Below are positions 20,133 to 27,672 of a DNA stretch of 64,000 nt, in pieces; position 1 is the first letter of the stretch; every line of letters starts with the position of its first letter. Made by a program: the position numbers and the translations under genes. The DNA comes from Victivallis lenta (GTDB taxonomy: Bacteria; Verrucomicrobiota; Lentisphaeria; Victivallales; Victivallaceae). The notes under the pieces are model-generated. The model did no database searches. It saw only the letters and a list, made by a program, of their open reading frames with translations, and was not told the origin of the DNA. The DNA is taken from positions 310,001 to 374,000 of the forward strand of contig NZ_VUNS01000001.1 of NCBI RefSeq assembly GCF_009695545.1. The letters run 5' to 3'.

Positions 20133-20147
20133 CGTCGTGTCGATTTC

Positions 20148-20954
20148 TCAGAAATGGTCGGCGATATAATCGACCGCATTGCGGAAAAACACCACGCCTT
20201 CGCCTTCGCGCGGCAGCTTGCCCGCCGCCTTGTCGAACGTCCAGGTCGGGGAGTTGTAGGGCGACAGAAACGCCTCCGGATGCGGCATCAGGCCGAAAAC
20301 GCGGCCGGTCGGATCGCAGATGCCGGCGATGGAATTCAGCGAGCCGTTCGGATTCGCGGGGAATTCGGTCGCCGGCGTGCCGTCCTGATTCACATAACGC
20401 ACCGCGGCCAGGTGACGCGCCTCGATCTCCCCGAGAACCGCGTCGTCAACGACGAACTTGCCCTCTCCATGGCGCAGCGGCAGGCGGATCTTGTCGATCC
20501 CCTTCGTGAACACGCAGGGCGATGCCGGGTCGGCCTTCAGGATGCACCAGTCGTCGCGGAAGACCCCCGAATCATTGTGGGCCAGCGCCGCGGTCTGCGT
20601 GAAATAGTCGCCGTCGAGCGCCGGGACCATGCCGAGGCGGGTCAATGTCTGGAAACCGTTGCAGACGCCCATCACCAGTTTGCCGTCCGCAATGAACTTC
20701 TCGAGCTGGTCGCGCAGTCTGAACTTGACGCGGTTCGCAAAGATCGTCCCGGAGCCGAGATGATCGCCGAACGCGAAGCCGCCGATGAAGATCAGGAACT
20801 GATATTCGCCGAGCGTATGTTTCCCGGCGATCAGGTCGTTGAGGTGAACCAGTTCGGGAGTCGCGCCGACCAGCCTGCACGCCGCGGCGGTCTCACGCTC
20901 GCAGTTCAGCCCGAATCCGGTGATGATCAATACTTTGACATCAGATCTTTTCAT
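20148..20954 (-). CDS. purQ: Phosphoribosylformylglycinamidine synthase, glutaminase subunit
   Basis: Class I glutamine amidotransferase supplying ammonia for conversion of FGAR to FGAM in purine synthesis. 268 aa, longer than typical 220-230 aa PurQ. Nucleophile Cys98 in GVCNGFQ, catalytic His-Glu in MPHPEAF (about 225), and the N-terminal VLIITGFGLNCERE. It is third in a minus-strand operon with argJ and queF, 17 bp after argJ. No purL or purS is seen in the window. Confidence 0.9.
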   Translation of the reverse strand: MKRSDVKVLIITGFGLNCERETAAACRLVGATPELVHLNDLIAGKHTLGEYQFLIFIGGFAFGDHLGSGTIFANRVKFRLRDQLEKFIADGKLVMGVCNGFQTLTRLGMVPALDGDYFTQTAALAHNDSGVFRDDWCILKADPASPCVFTKGIDKIRLPLRHGEGKFVVDDAVLGEIEARHLAAVRYVNQDGTPATEFPANPNGSLNSIAGICDPTGRVFGLMPHPEAFLSPYNSPTWTFDKAAGKLPREGEGVVFFRNAVDYIADHF

Positions 20955-20971
20955 GTATGATACCCTGAATT

Positions 20972-22198
20972 TTAGGTGTGGTAATCCGCGTTGATTTTGA
21001 CATACTCGTAGGAGATGTCGTTGGTCCAGACCCAGTAGCTTTCGTCACCGTCGTGCAGGTCGACCGAGACGGTGAATTCCCGTTTCCGGACGATATCGAC
21101 GAGATCCGATTCGGGAGTGCCGGCGTCTCCGCCCTCCCGCACGACCGGAACGCCGTCGTAAAAGACATCGACCTTCTCCGGCTTGAACTTCGCGCCGGAA
21201 TAGCCGAGTGCCGCGACAACGCGGCCCCAGTTCGGGTCGCCGCCGAACCAGGCGGTCTTGCAGAGCAGCGAATTCGCGACCGACTCCGCGCAGAGTTTCG
21301 CATCTTCCGTGCTGCGCGCGTTGAACACCTCGACGTGAACGAACTTCGTCACCCCCTCGCCGTCCATGACCATCTCGCGGGCGAGCTGCTGCATGACGGC
21401 GAGCAGCGCCTCGCGGAAGGTCGCGGCCTGCGGCGTATCCGGCCGGATTTCGACGCCGGAGAGGCCGTTCGCCATGGCGATGACCGTGTCGTTCGTGCTC
21501 ATGTCGCCGTCGATGGTGATCCGGTTGAACGACTGCGCGACGTTCTCCTCGATCATGTCGGAAAGCAGCGCATTCGAAATCTTCACGTCGGTCGTGATGT
21601 AGCAGAGCATCGTCGCGTGCGGAACTTTCAGCGACGGGTCGATCATGCCGGCCCCCTTGGTCATCGCACCGATGCTGCAGACGACGCCGTCAAGTTCGAG
21701 CTCGACCGCGATCGACTTCGGCACGGTGTCGGTGGTCATGATCGCCTGCGCGGCGAGCTCGCCGCCCTCCTCCGAAAGCGACGCGACCGCAAGCTCGATC
21801 CCCTTCTTGACCGTATCCATCGGCAGCTGGGTGCCGATCCGGCCGGTGGAGGAGACCACCACCTCGTTCGAGTTGATGCCGAGTTTGTTGGCGGCCAGCA
21901 CGCAGGTGGCTTCGGCATTCGAAATGCCGGTGTCCCCGGTGCAGGCGTTCGCGTTGCCGGAGTTGATGACCGCCGCGCGGATCGTGTCGCAGAACAGCAC
22001 GCGCTTGCGGCAGACCTGAACCGGAGCGGCCGCAAAAGTGCAGCTAGTGAAAGCTCCGGCGAAGTTGGCCGGCACGTCGCTGACGAGCATCGCGAAATCG
22101 GGAGCGCCGCTCCGCTTGAAGCCGGCCGTGACGCCGGCGGCCCGGAAACCGCGCGGAGTCGTAACCGACCCGTTGGCAAGACGTTTGAAACTACTCAT
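20972..22198 (-). CDS. argJ: Bifunctional glutamate N-acetyltransferase/amino-acid acetyltransferase
   Basis: ArgJ (408 aa) transfers acetyl from N-acetylornithine to glutamate, and in the bifunctional form also uses acetyl-CoA, in arginine biosynthesis. The self-cleavage region is clear: TKGAGMIDP followed by HATMLCYITTD, with Thr as the new N-terminal nucleophile. Also VINSGNANACTG and STGRIG motifs typical of the family. Start at ATG 22198 (GGAGATAAAATCG before it), overlapping the end of queF by 8 nt. Probably cytosolic; autoprocessed into alpha and beta chains. Confidence 0.93.
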   Translation of the reverse strand: MSSFKRLANGSVTTPRGFRAAGVTAGFKRSGAPDFAMLVSDVPANFAGAFTSCTFAAAPVQVCRKRVLFCDTIRAAVINSGNANACTGDTGISNAEATCVLAANKLGINSNEVVVSSTGRIGTQLPMDTVKKGIELAVASLSEEGGELAAQAIMTTDTVPKSIAVELELDGVVCSIGAMTKGAGMIDPSLKVPHATMLCYITTDVKISNALLSDMIEENVAQSFNRITIDGDMSTNDTVIAMANGLSGVEIRPDTPQAATFREALLAVMQQLAREMVMDGEGVTKFVHVEVFNARSTEDAKLCAESVANSLLCKTAWFGGDPNWGRVVAALGYSGAKFKPEKVDVFYDGVPVVREGGDAGTPESDLVDIVRKREFTVSVDLHDGDESYWVWTNDISYEYVKINADYHT

Positions 22199-22625
22199 CG
22201 ATTTTATCTCCGTAGGTTGCTTTGACATTGATCGCGATGCCGCCGCGCGGACGGAACCGGCCGATGACCTCGGCCCGGCGCGGCGAACAGGTTTTCACCA
22301 CGGCGTCGAGAATCGTGTTGACCGACTCCTCGTGGAAGGTATTCGTATTGCGGAACGAATACAAGTAGAGTTTCAGCGATTTGCTCTCGATGCACTTTTT
22401 GTCCGGCACGTACCGCACGATGATGTGCCCGAAGTCCGGCTGGCCGGTCACCGGGCAGAGCGAGGTGTATTCCGGGCAGTCGAACTCGATGACGTAGTCG
22501 CGGTCGGCGTAGACGTTCTCAAACGCCTCAAGCCGCGCGGCGTCGGGGGAGTTCGGATAGTTGCGTTCCGAGGCCGACAGCAGCGTCAGGTCGCGAAACC
22601 GTTCCCGGTTCTTTTCGGAGTTCAT
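22191..22625 (-). CDS. queF: NADPH-dependent preQ0 reductase
   Basis: Converts 7-cyano- to 7-aminomethyl-7-deazaguanine on the way to queuosine in tRNA. 144 aa, the short unimodular type. Key residues: Cys57 in SLCPVTGQPD, Asp64, and the QueF motif ESKSLKLYLYSFRN at about 80-93, with His-Glu in NTFHEESVN. ATG 22625 selected (AGGA upstream); a TTG at 22652 would add nine residues. First gene of the queF-argJ-purQ operon, an unusual mix of tRNA modification, arginine and purine functions. Confidence 0.93.
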   Translation of the reverse strand: MNSEKNRERFRDLTLLSASERNYPNSPDAARLEAFENVYADRDYVIEFDCPEYTSLCPVTGQPDFGHIIVRYVPDKKCIESKSLKLYLYSFRNTNTFHEESVNTILDAVVKTCSPRRAEVIGRFRPRGGIAINVKATYGDKIDE

Positions 22626-22732
22626 ATCGGTCCTGTTTTGTAATAAGTTCAAGTTTCTGGATATTTTCCCTATAAAATAGCATCTTTTCGGAGTATTTTC
22701 GATATTAAACTGAAAAAATGAGATTTTTTTTC

Positions 22733-22761
22733 TTGAATTTTGTGGAATCAGTCATTATATT
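22733..22761 (+). promoter_or_regulatory. Promoter of the TIGR04073-type gene
   Basis: TTGAAT (22733-22738), 17 bp, TATATT (22756-22761); leader of about 75 nt before the start at 22842. Confidence 0.6.
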
Positions 22762-22841
22762 GCACTCAGGATTGGGAAGAATAAGGTTATCGTGACAGAC
22801 GATTTATGTCCGTAAATTAAACTTGTGAGGGATGAACCAAA

Positions 22842-23273
22842 ATGAAATTCGGTAAGACAATTCTGGCGTCGGCGATTTTTGCTGTGATGGTGATCGGTGC
22901 GTCGACCTCCCAGGCGGCTGACGATCCGTGGATCATGAAACCGGTCGAAAAGCTCGGCCGCGGCATCGCCAACGTTGCATTCGGTCCCCTCGAAATCCTG
23001 ATGAAAGGTTATGACGTCACGCAGGAAATGGGCGGCATCGCCGGCCTGACCTACGGCCCGCTGAAGGGCGTCAGCTATACGATCGCCCGTGAAATCGTCG
23101 GCGTGGTCGATATCGTGACCTTCCCGTTCCCGCTGCCCGGCTGCCCGGACGACCCGAACGACGCCGGCTGGGGCTACGGACCGATCATGCGCCCGGCATG
23201 GGTGGTCGACATCCAGCACAACTGGGGCGACTTCGTCTACGATTCGAACGCGATCGTCTCCAGCGACTACTGA
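22842..23273 (+). CDS. Exported protein, TIGR04073-like (exosortase-system-associated family)
   Basis: A 143-aa protein with a clean signal peptide (cut after TSQA, about 25). The core matches what I remember of TIGR04073: KLGRGIANVAFGPLEI, GGIAGLTYGPLKGVSYTIAR, then FPFPLPGCPDDPNDAGWGYG and MRPAWV. That family is known from Verrucomicrobiota, Lentisphaerota and relatives and was linked to exosortase systems; no exosortase is seen here. Monocistronic, with its own promoter and terminator. Function unknown; probably periplasmic or outer surface. Confidence 0.75.
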   Translation: MKFGKTILASAIFAVMVIGASTSQAADDPWIMKPVEKLGRGIANVAFGPLEILMKGYDVTQEMGGIAGLTYGPLKGVSYTIAREIVGVVDIVTFPFPLPGCPDDPNDAGWGYGPIMRPAWVVDIQHNWGDFVYDSNAIVSSDY

Positions 23274-23297
23274 GTCTGTCGCCGGTATTTGATTCCG

Positions 23298-23332
23298 CTT
23301 CCGGAAGCTTTCGGGTTTCCGGAAGTTTTTTT
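23298..23332 (+). terminator. Rho-independent terminator
   Basis: CTTCCGGAA (23298-23306)/TTCCGGAAG (23317-23325) followed by seven Ts. Ends the TIGR04073-type transcript. Confidence 0.85.
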
Positions 23333-23366
23333 ATGCCCCGTCCGCCGGGAGTCCGACGCACCCGGC

Positions 23367-23395
23367 TTGAAAGAGCAGTCATGTTGTGATATATT
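23367..23395 (+). promoter_or_regulatory. Promoter of ychF
   Basis: TTGAAA (23367-23372), 17 bp, TATATT (23390-23395); the gene starts at 23458. Confidence 0.6.
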
Positions 23396-23457
23396 ATTGA
23401 TTTTATGAATCATGGAAGCGACGGGGCGGAGCCCTCATCAACAACGGACTGTGAATT

Positions 23458-24558
23458 ATGAGCTTTTCCTGCGGATTCGTCGGGCTGCCGAATGTCGGAA
23501 AGTCCACTTTGTTCAATGCATTGTGCAAGGGGGGCGCCGAAGCGGCCAACTTCCCGTTCTGCACGATCGAGCCGAATACCGGCATCGTGCCGGTGCCGGA
23601 TGAACGGCTCCAGGTCCTTTCGGATCTCGAAAAATCGGGGCGCATCGTCCCCTCCACGCTGAAATTCATCGACATCGCCGGACTGGTCAAAGGGGCGAGC
23701 CAGGGCCAGGGGCTCGGCAACCAGTTTCTCGGACATATCCGCAGCGTCGACGCGATCGCCCATGTCGTGCGGCTCTTCGAGGACGGCGACGTCGTGCATG
23801 TCGACGGCAGGATCGACCCGGTGAACGATCTCGACGTGATCCTGACCGAGCTCATGCTCGCCGACCTCGAGTCGCTTGAGAAACGGCGCGACAAGGCGCA
23901 CAAGCTCGCGCGGGCGAACGATCCCGACGCCAGGCTCGAATACGAGCTCATCAAGTCGCTGGCCGGGCAGCTCGGCGACGGCAGGATTCCGGAATACGAC
24001 AAAAACAATCCGAAACTGGTTGAATGGGTGAAGGGCTACGGGCTCCTGTCGATGATGCCGGCTTTCGTCTGCGCCAACACCGACGAAGAGAATTTCCGCA
24101 ACTTCGGCACCTCGGAAAAGGCCAAAGCCCTGGTCGAATTCGCCGCGAAGCACGGCATGGAGGTCGTTCCGGTCTGCGCGAAGCTCGAGGAGGAGCTCGG
24201 CCAGCTTGAGGAGGAAGAAGCCGCCATGTTCATGGAGGAGCTCGGAATCAAAGAGACCGGTCTCGCCCGGGTGATCCGCACCGGCTACCGGCTGCTCGAT
24301 TACATCACCTTCTTCACGGCCGGGCCGATGGAGTCGCGCGCCTGGACGGTCACCCGCGGCACGCCCGCGCCGCAGGCGGCCGGGAAAATCCATACCGACC
24401 TCTGCCGCGGCTTCATCCGCATGGAGACGGTTTCGTACGAGGATCTGGTCGCCGCCGGCGGATGGGCGAAAGCGCAGGCGGCCGGAAAGCTCCGGATCGA
24501 AGGGAAAGAGTACCTGATTCAGGACGGCGACGTCATCCACGTCCGTTTTTCGGTCTGA
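23458..24558 (+). CDS. ychF: Redox-regulated ATPase/GTPase YchF (OLA1 family)
   Basis: A 366-aa cytoplasmic P-loop NTPase of the Obg group that prefers ATP and binds ribosomes. G1 GLPNVGKST (about 8-16), G2 region NFPFCTIEPN, G3 DIAGLVKGAS, G4-like FVCANTDEENF (Asn-x-x-Glu style, explaining ATP preference), a central coiled coil, and the C-terminal TGS domain (about 280-366, ending DGDVIHVRF). Length is typical. Single gene with its own promoter. Confidence 0.95.
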   Translation: MSFSCGFVGLPNVGKSTLFNALCKGGAEAANFPFCTIEPNTGIVPVPDERLQVLSDLEKSGRIVPSTLKFIDIAGLVKGASQGQGLGNQFLGHIRSVDAIAHVVRLFEDGDVVHVDGRIDPVNDLDVILTELMLADLESLEKRRDKAHKLARANDPDARLEYELIKSLAGQLGDGRIPEYDKNNPKLVEWVKGYGLLSMMPAFVCANTDEENFRNFGTSEKAKALVEFAAKHGMEVVPVCAKLEEELGQLEEEEAAMFMEELGIKETGLARVIRTGYRLLDYITFFTAGPMESRAWTVTRGTPAPQAAGKIHTDLCRGFIRMETVSYEDLVAAGGWAKAQAAGKLRIEGKEYLIQDGDVIHVRFSV

Positions 24559-24728
24559 GTCATTGAATTCATATGTGAAAATGCTTTAGCGGGAATAGTT
24601 TTTCCTGTTTCATCATTGAAAAATGATAAAAAAGGTGTATGTTATGATTCCCCGGGGAATGACAACGGTTGCATTCCGGAAAAGGGGCAGAGCACGATTA
24701 TAACATTTCAGCGATAAGAGGTTCAAGC

Positions 24729-25115
24729 ATGGCGAAAAAGAAAACCGAGCTTGCCTTCGAAGGCAAGGATAAGGAATATTACGAGGCCCTGATGCATGCC
24801 CGTGATATCGTGACCAAACAGATGCAATACCATGCCGAAGACGCGCTGGACTGCACCAACGCCGACAAGCGCGGCGTGACCACTCACATGGCCGACGTCT
24901 CCAGCGACAACTCGCGGCATGAAATGGAGCTGCGGATGCTGACCGAAGAGGGCAATGTGCTCCAGCTGATCGAAGACGCGCTTCAGCGCCTGGCCGACGG
25001 CGAATACGGCCGCTGCCAGGAGTGCGGGGAGATGATCTCCGAAGGGCGTCTCAAGATCCGTCCGTACGCGGTCTTCTGCGTAAAGTGCAAATCCCGGCAC
25101 GAACAGATGAGGTAG
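24729..25115 (+). CDS. DksA/TraR-family zinc-finger regulator
   Basis: A 128-aa protein starting at ATG 24729 (AAGAGGT upstream). An N-terminal coiled coil is followed by a C4 zinc finger CQECGEM...CVKC (Cys96, 99, 117, 120). DksA-type proteins bind the RNA polymerase secondary channel and modulate transcription, often with ppGpp. It is followed after 3 nt by lspA, so they are co-transcribed. A TTGAAA, 16-bp, TATGTT promoter-like pair lies near 24618-24645. Whether it is a true DksA or a paralogue is unclear. Confidence 0.85.
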   Translation: MAKKKTELAFEGKDKEYYEALMHARDIVTKQMQYHAEDALDCTNADKRGVTTHMADVSSDNSRHEMELRMLTEEGNVLQLIEDALQRLADGEYGRCQECGEMISEGRLKIRPYAVFCVKCKSRHEQMR

Positions 25116-25118
25116 CGT

Positions 25119-25658
25119 GTGACGGAGCGGTGTTCCGGAACAATGGAGCCGAACTCCCGGCGCGAGCGCACGGTGCTGGGCTGGGCGCTGGGAGTCTCCC
25201 TCGCGGCGCTGCTGCTCGACCAATGGACCAAAATCGTCGTCGAGCGGCAGTTTGTCCTCGGAGAGAGCCGGCCGGTCTGGGAGCCGTTCTTTTCGCTGAC
25301 CTTCGTCCGCAACGAGGGAGCCGCCTGGAGTATTCTGAGCGGCCACGGCTGGTTCCTGCTGCTGGTCGCCGGAGTGGTGACGCTCGGCGTCATCTGGTAT
25401 TTCCGCCGGCTGGCCGAAGGGTACGCCGAGCGTTATTTCGCGCTGCTGCTCGTACTCGGCGGGGTGGTCGGCAATTCGATCGACCGCATCTGGCGCGGCG
25501 CGGTCGTCGATTTCTTCGATTTTCACTGGTATGACAAATTCCGCTGGCCCGTATTCAATGTGGCCGATATCGCGATCTGCATCGGAGTCGGGCTTTTCGT
25601 CCTCTCGACCCTGCTGCGGCCGTCGGGAAAGAAGGAGGAGCCGGAGTCCGGCGCTTGA
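25119..25658 (+). CDS. lspA: Lipoprotein signal peptidase (signal peptidase II)
   Basis: A 179-aa inner-membrane aspartic protease that cleaves prolipoprotein signal peptides after lipidation. Four hydrophobic segments. Conserved blocks are LLLDQWTKIVV, FVRNEGAAWSI, GGVVGNSIDRI (catalytic Asp) and VVDFFDFHWYDKFRWPVFNVADIAI (second catalytic Asp). GTG start at 25119 has GATGAGGT upstream; ATG 25143 is an alternative. The lipoprotein at 9998 would be a client. Confidence 0.93.
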   Translation: MTERCSGTMEPNSRRERTVLGWALGVSLAALLLDQWTKIVVERQFVLGESRPVWEPFFSLTFVRNEGAAWSILSGHGWFLLLVAGVVTLGVIWYFRRLAEGYAERYFALLLVLGGVVGNSIDRIWRGAVVDFFDFHWYDKFRWPVFNVADIAICIGVGLFVLSTLLRPSGKKEEPESGA

Positions 25659-25683
25659 ATTCCGGCCCGCCGAATGATATTTT

Positions 25684-25721
25684 ACTCCTGTTCCGAACCA
25701 AACGCGAACAGGAGTTTTTTT
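25684..25721 (+). terminator. Rho-independent terminator abutting the nnr start codon
   Basis: ACTCCTGTTC (25684-25693)/GAACAGGAGT (25706-25715) with T7 ending one base before ATG 25722. The 3' arm contains AGGAG, the only ribosome site available to nnr, so the same hairpin may end the dksA-lspA transcript and hide the nnr ribosome site. Confidence 0.7.
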
Positions 25722-27203
25722 ATGAAGATCATTCGAATCGATACCATGCGGAAGCTCGAACAGCAGGCCATCGCGTCCGGCGTGCCGGGCTACGAACTGA
25801 TGCGCCGCGCCGGAGAGGGGGCCGCCCGGGAGATCCGCGCCTTCGCCCGCGGCCGTGAATTCGGCCGGGCGGTCGTTCTGGCCGGCCGCGGCAACAACGG
25901 CGGAGACGCGCTGGTCGTCGCCGCCCGGCTCGGGCTGCCGGTGACAATCTATGCGACCGGTCCGCTGAATGAACTGCGCGGCGAAGCCGCCGAAGCCGCG
26001 CGCGACCTGCCCGAAAACATCGAGGTCCGGGTATGCGACGGCCTGACCGGGCGGGATTTCCGCCGGGACGACCTGATTATCGACGGGCTGCTCGGCACAG
26101 GATTTACCGGCGAACTGCGCCCCCGGTTCCGAAACTGGATCGAGACGGCCAACCGTTCCGGCTGCCCGATCGCGGCGCTGGATCTCCCCTCCGGGATCAA
26201 CGGCGATACAGGCAAGGCCGACTCCGGGCTCGCAATCCGGGCGGAGCTGACCGTCACCTTCGGCTGCCCGAAATGCGGCCTTTTCCGAGCGGACGGTCCG
26301 GCGGCTTCCGGGCGGCTGCGGCTGGTCGATATCGGGGTGCCGGAGCCGGAGGAGTCCGAGGGCGAGGCGTTCTTCGCCGCCGACGCGGAGGAACTGCTGC
26401 ACCGGCCGGCCTACGACACCTACAAGAACCTGCGCGGCCGTCTGCTGATCGCGGCGGGGTCCTCCGATTACAGCGGAGCGGCCGTGCTCTGTTCGCGCGC
26501 CGCGCTGCGGGCCGGCGCAGGAATCGTGCGCCTGGCCACTCCGGTGCGGCCTTACGCCGCGCTGCCGGGCGCACTGATCGTCCGCGAAGTCGACACGGCC
26601 GCCGGGAGCTTCGACAAGGAGTCGATCCCGGCTCTCGCGGAAATGATGCAGCAGTCCGATGCGGTGGCGGCCGGTTCCGGCTGGAGCCAGTGCCGCGGCA
26701 GCGCGGCCGTTCTGTCGGCATTGCAGGAGTTCCCGGGGCCGCTGCTGCTGGACGCCGACGCGCTGAATACGGCGGCGCGGGAACCGCAGCGCTGGCTTCG
26801 GCACGGAAAAACCGTCATCACGCCGCATCCGGGCGAAGCGAAACGGCTGGCTGAAGCGTTCGGTGTTCCGCAATTCGAGGATCGCACGAACTTCGCGCTG
26901 GCGCTTGCGGCGAAGCTCGACGCCGTGACCGTGCTGAAGGGGCCGCACACCGTCGTCGCCGATCCGTCGGGGCGCTGGAGTCTGAACACCTCCGGCTGCG
27001 CGGCACTCGCCACGGCGGGTTCGGGCGACGTGCTGGCCGGGATCATCGGCGCCCTGCTGGCCGGAAATCCGGAGCATCCGTTCGAAATGGCGAAGCTCGG
27101 CGTCTTCCTGCACGGCCTCGCCGGTGAAACCGGAAAGGCCGGGCTGATCGCCGACGACCTGCCGGAATTCGCCGCCGAAGCCAAAGCGCGCCTGACCCGG
27201 TAA
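25722..27203 (+). CDS. nnr: Bifunctional NAD(P)H-hydrate epimerase/dehydratase
   Basis: A 493-aa metabolite-repair enzyme. N-terminal YjeF_N epimerase (about 1-215) shows LAGRGNNGGDALVVAARL and IIDGLLGTGFTGELRP. The C-terminal ADP/ATP-dependent dehydratase (about 225-493, ribokinase-like) shows AGSSDYSGAA, LLLDADALN, ITPHPGEAKRL and the GSGDVLAG anion hole. It restores damaged NADHX and NADPHX. Start at ATG 25722 with the ribosome site inside the preceding terminator hairpin. Sometimes fused in the same way in other bacteria. Confidence 0.93.
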   Translation: MKIIRIDTMRKLEQQAIASGVPGYELMRRAGEGAAREIRAFARGREFGRAVVLAGRGNNGGDALVVAARLGLPVTIYATGPLNELRGEAAEAARDLPENIEVRVCDGLTGRDFRRDDLIIDGLLGTGFTGELRPRFRNWIETANRSGCPIAALDLPSGINGDTGKADSGLAIRAELTVTFGCPKCGLFRADGPAASGRLRLVDIGVPEPEESEGEAFFAADAEELLHRPAYDTYKNLRGRLLIAAGSSDYSGAAVLCSRAALRAGAGIVRLATPVRPYAALPGALIVREVDTAAGSFDKESIPALAEMMQQSDAVAAGSGWSQCRGSAAVLSALQEFPGPLLLDADALNTAAREPQRWLRHGKTVITPHPGEAKRLAEAFGVPQFEDRTNFALALAAKLDAVTVLKGPHTVVADPSGRWSLNTSGCAALATAGSGDVLAGIIGALLAGNPEHPFEMAKLGVFLHGLAGETGKAGLIADDLPEFAAEAKARLTR

Positions 27204-27339
27204 TGCCGGAGGCAAAAAACACGTCGGAAACTTGAGGACGGACATGTGTCCGCTCCGCCCGGAAAAATAGCCGGTGCTGCGCCGTTTTTTGCATGACGGC
27301 GCGTCTTTTCATGGCCATGGGATACAATAACGGAGGAAC

Positions 27340-27586
27340 ATTTGACTGTTTTGCAAAAACTGCTGACTGCCGGATTGCCGGCAGTGGGACTGATGATCGC
27401 CGCATGGGCGAATCCGACGCTGAATGTGACGACAGCCGCACCGTGTTGACGGTAGAAGTGCAGCTGAAACCGGACAGCGAATACCGGCTGTGGCTGAATC
27501 GCAACGTCAATAAAAACTTTGCCAGCTCCGACGGCGGCGTGCTGCCCGATACGGAATATGTGTTCTACACCGGGCCGGCGCGATGA
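27340..27586 (+). pseudogene. Relic of an exported Ig-like (SbsA-type) protein
   Basis: A TTG at 27340 with CGGAGGA upstream opens a signal-peptide-like frame (MTVLQKLLTAGLPAVGLMIA, cut near AWA) that stops at TGT TGA (27443-27448). In another frame, from 27440 to 27586, the text reads TVLTVEVQLKPDSEYRLWLN and ends PDTEYVFYTG, typical of the last strands of an SbsA-type Ig-like domain. The middle of the gene seems deleted. The 15-bp direct repeat CACCGTGTTGACGGT flanks the surviving tail (27439-27453 and 27587-27601). Confidence 0.5.
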
Positions 27587-27672
27587 CACCGTGTTGACGG
27601 TTCGGCCGCATGGCCCGGCATCGGTCCGGCGACGACCGGAAAAACCGCCGGAATTCCCGGCGGCATCATGGA

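Noticed and set aside
20978-22225. Plus-strand frame opposite argJ
   Set aside because: Shadow; argJ motifs are unmistakable on the minus strand.
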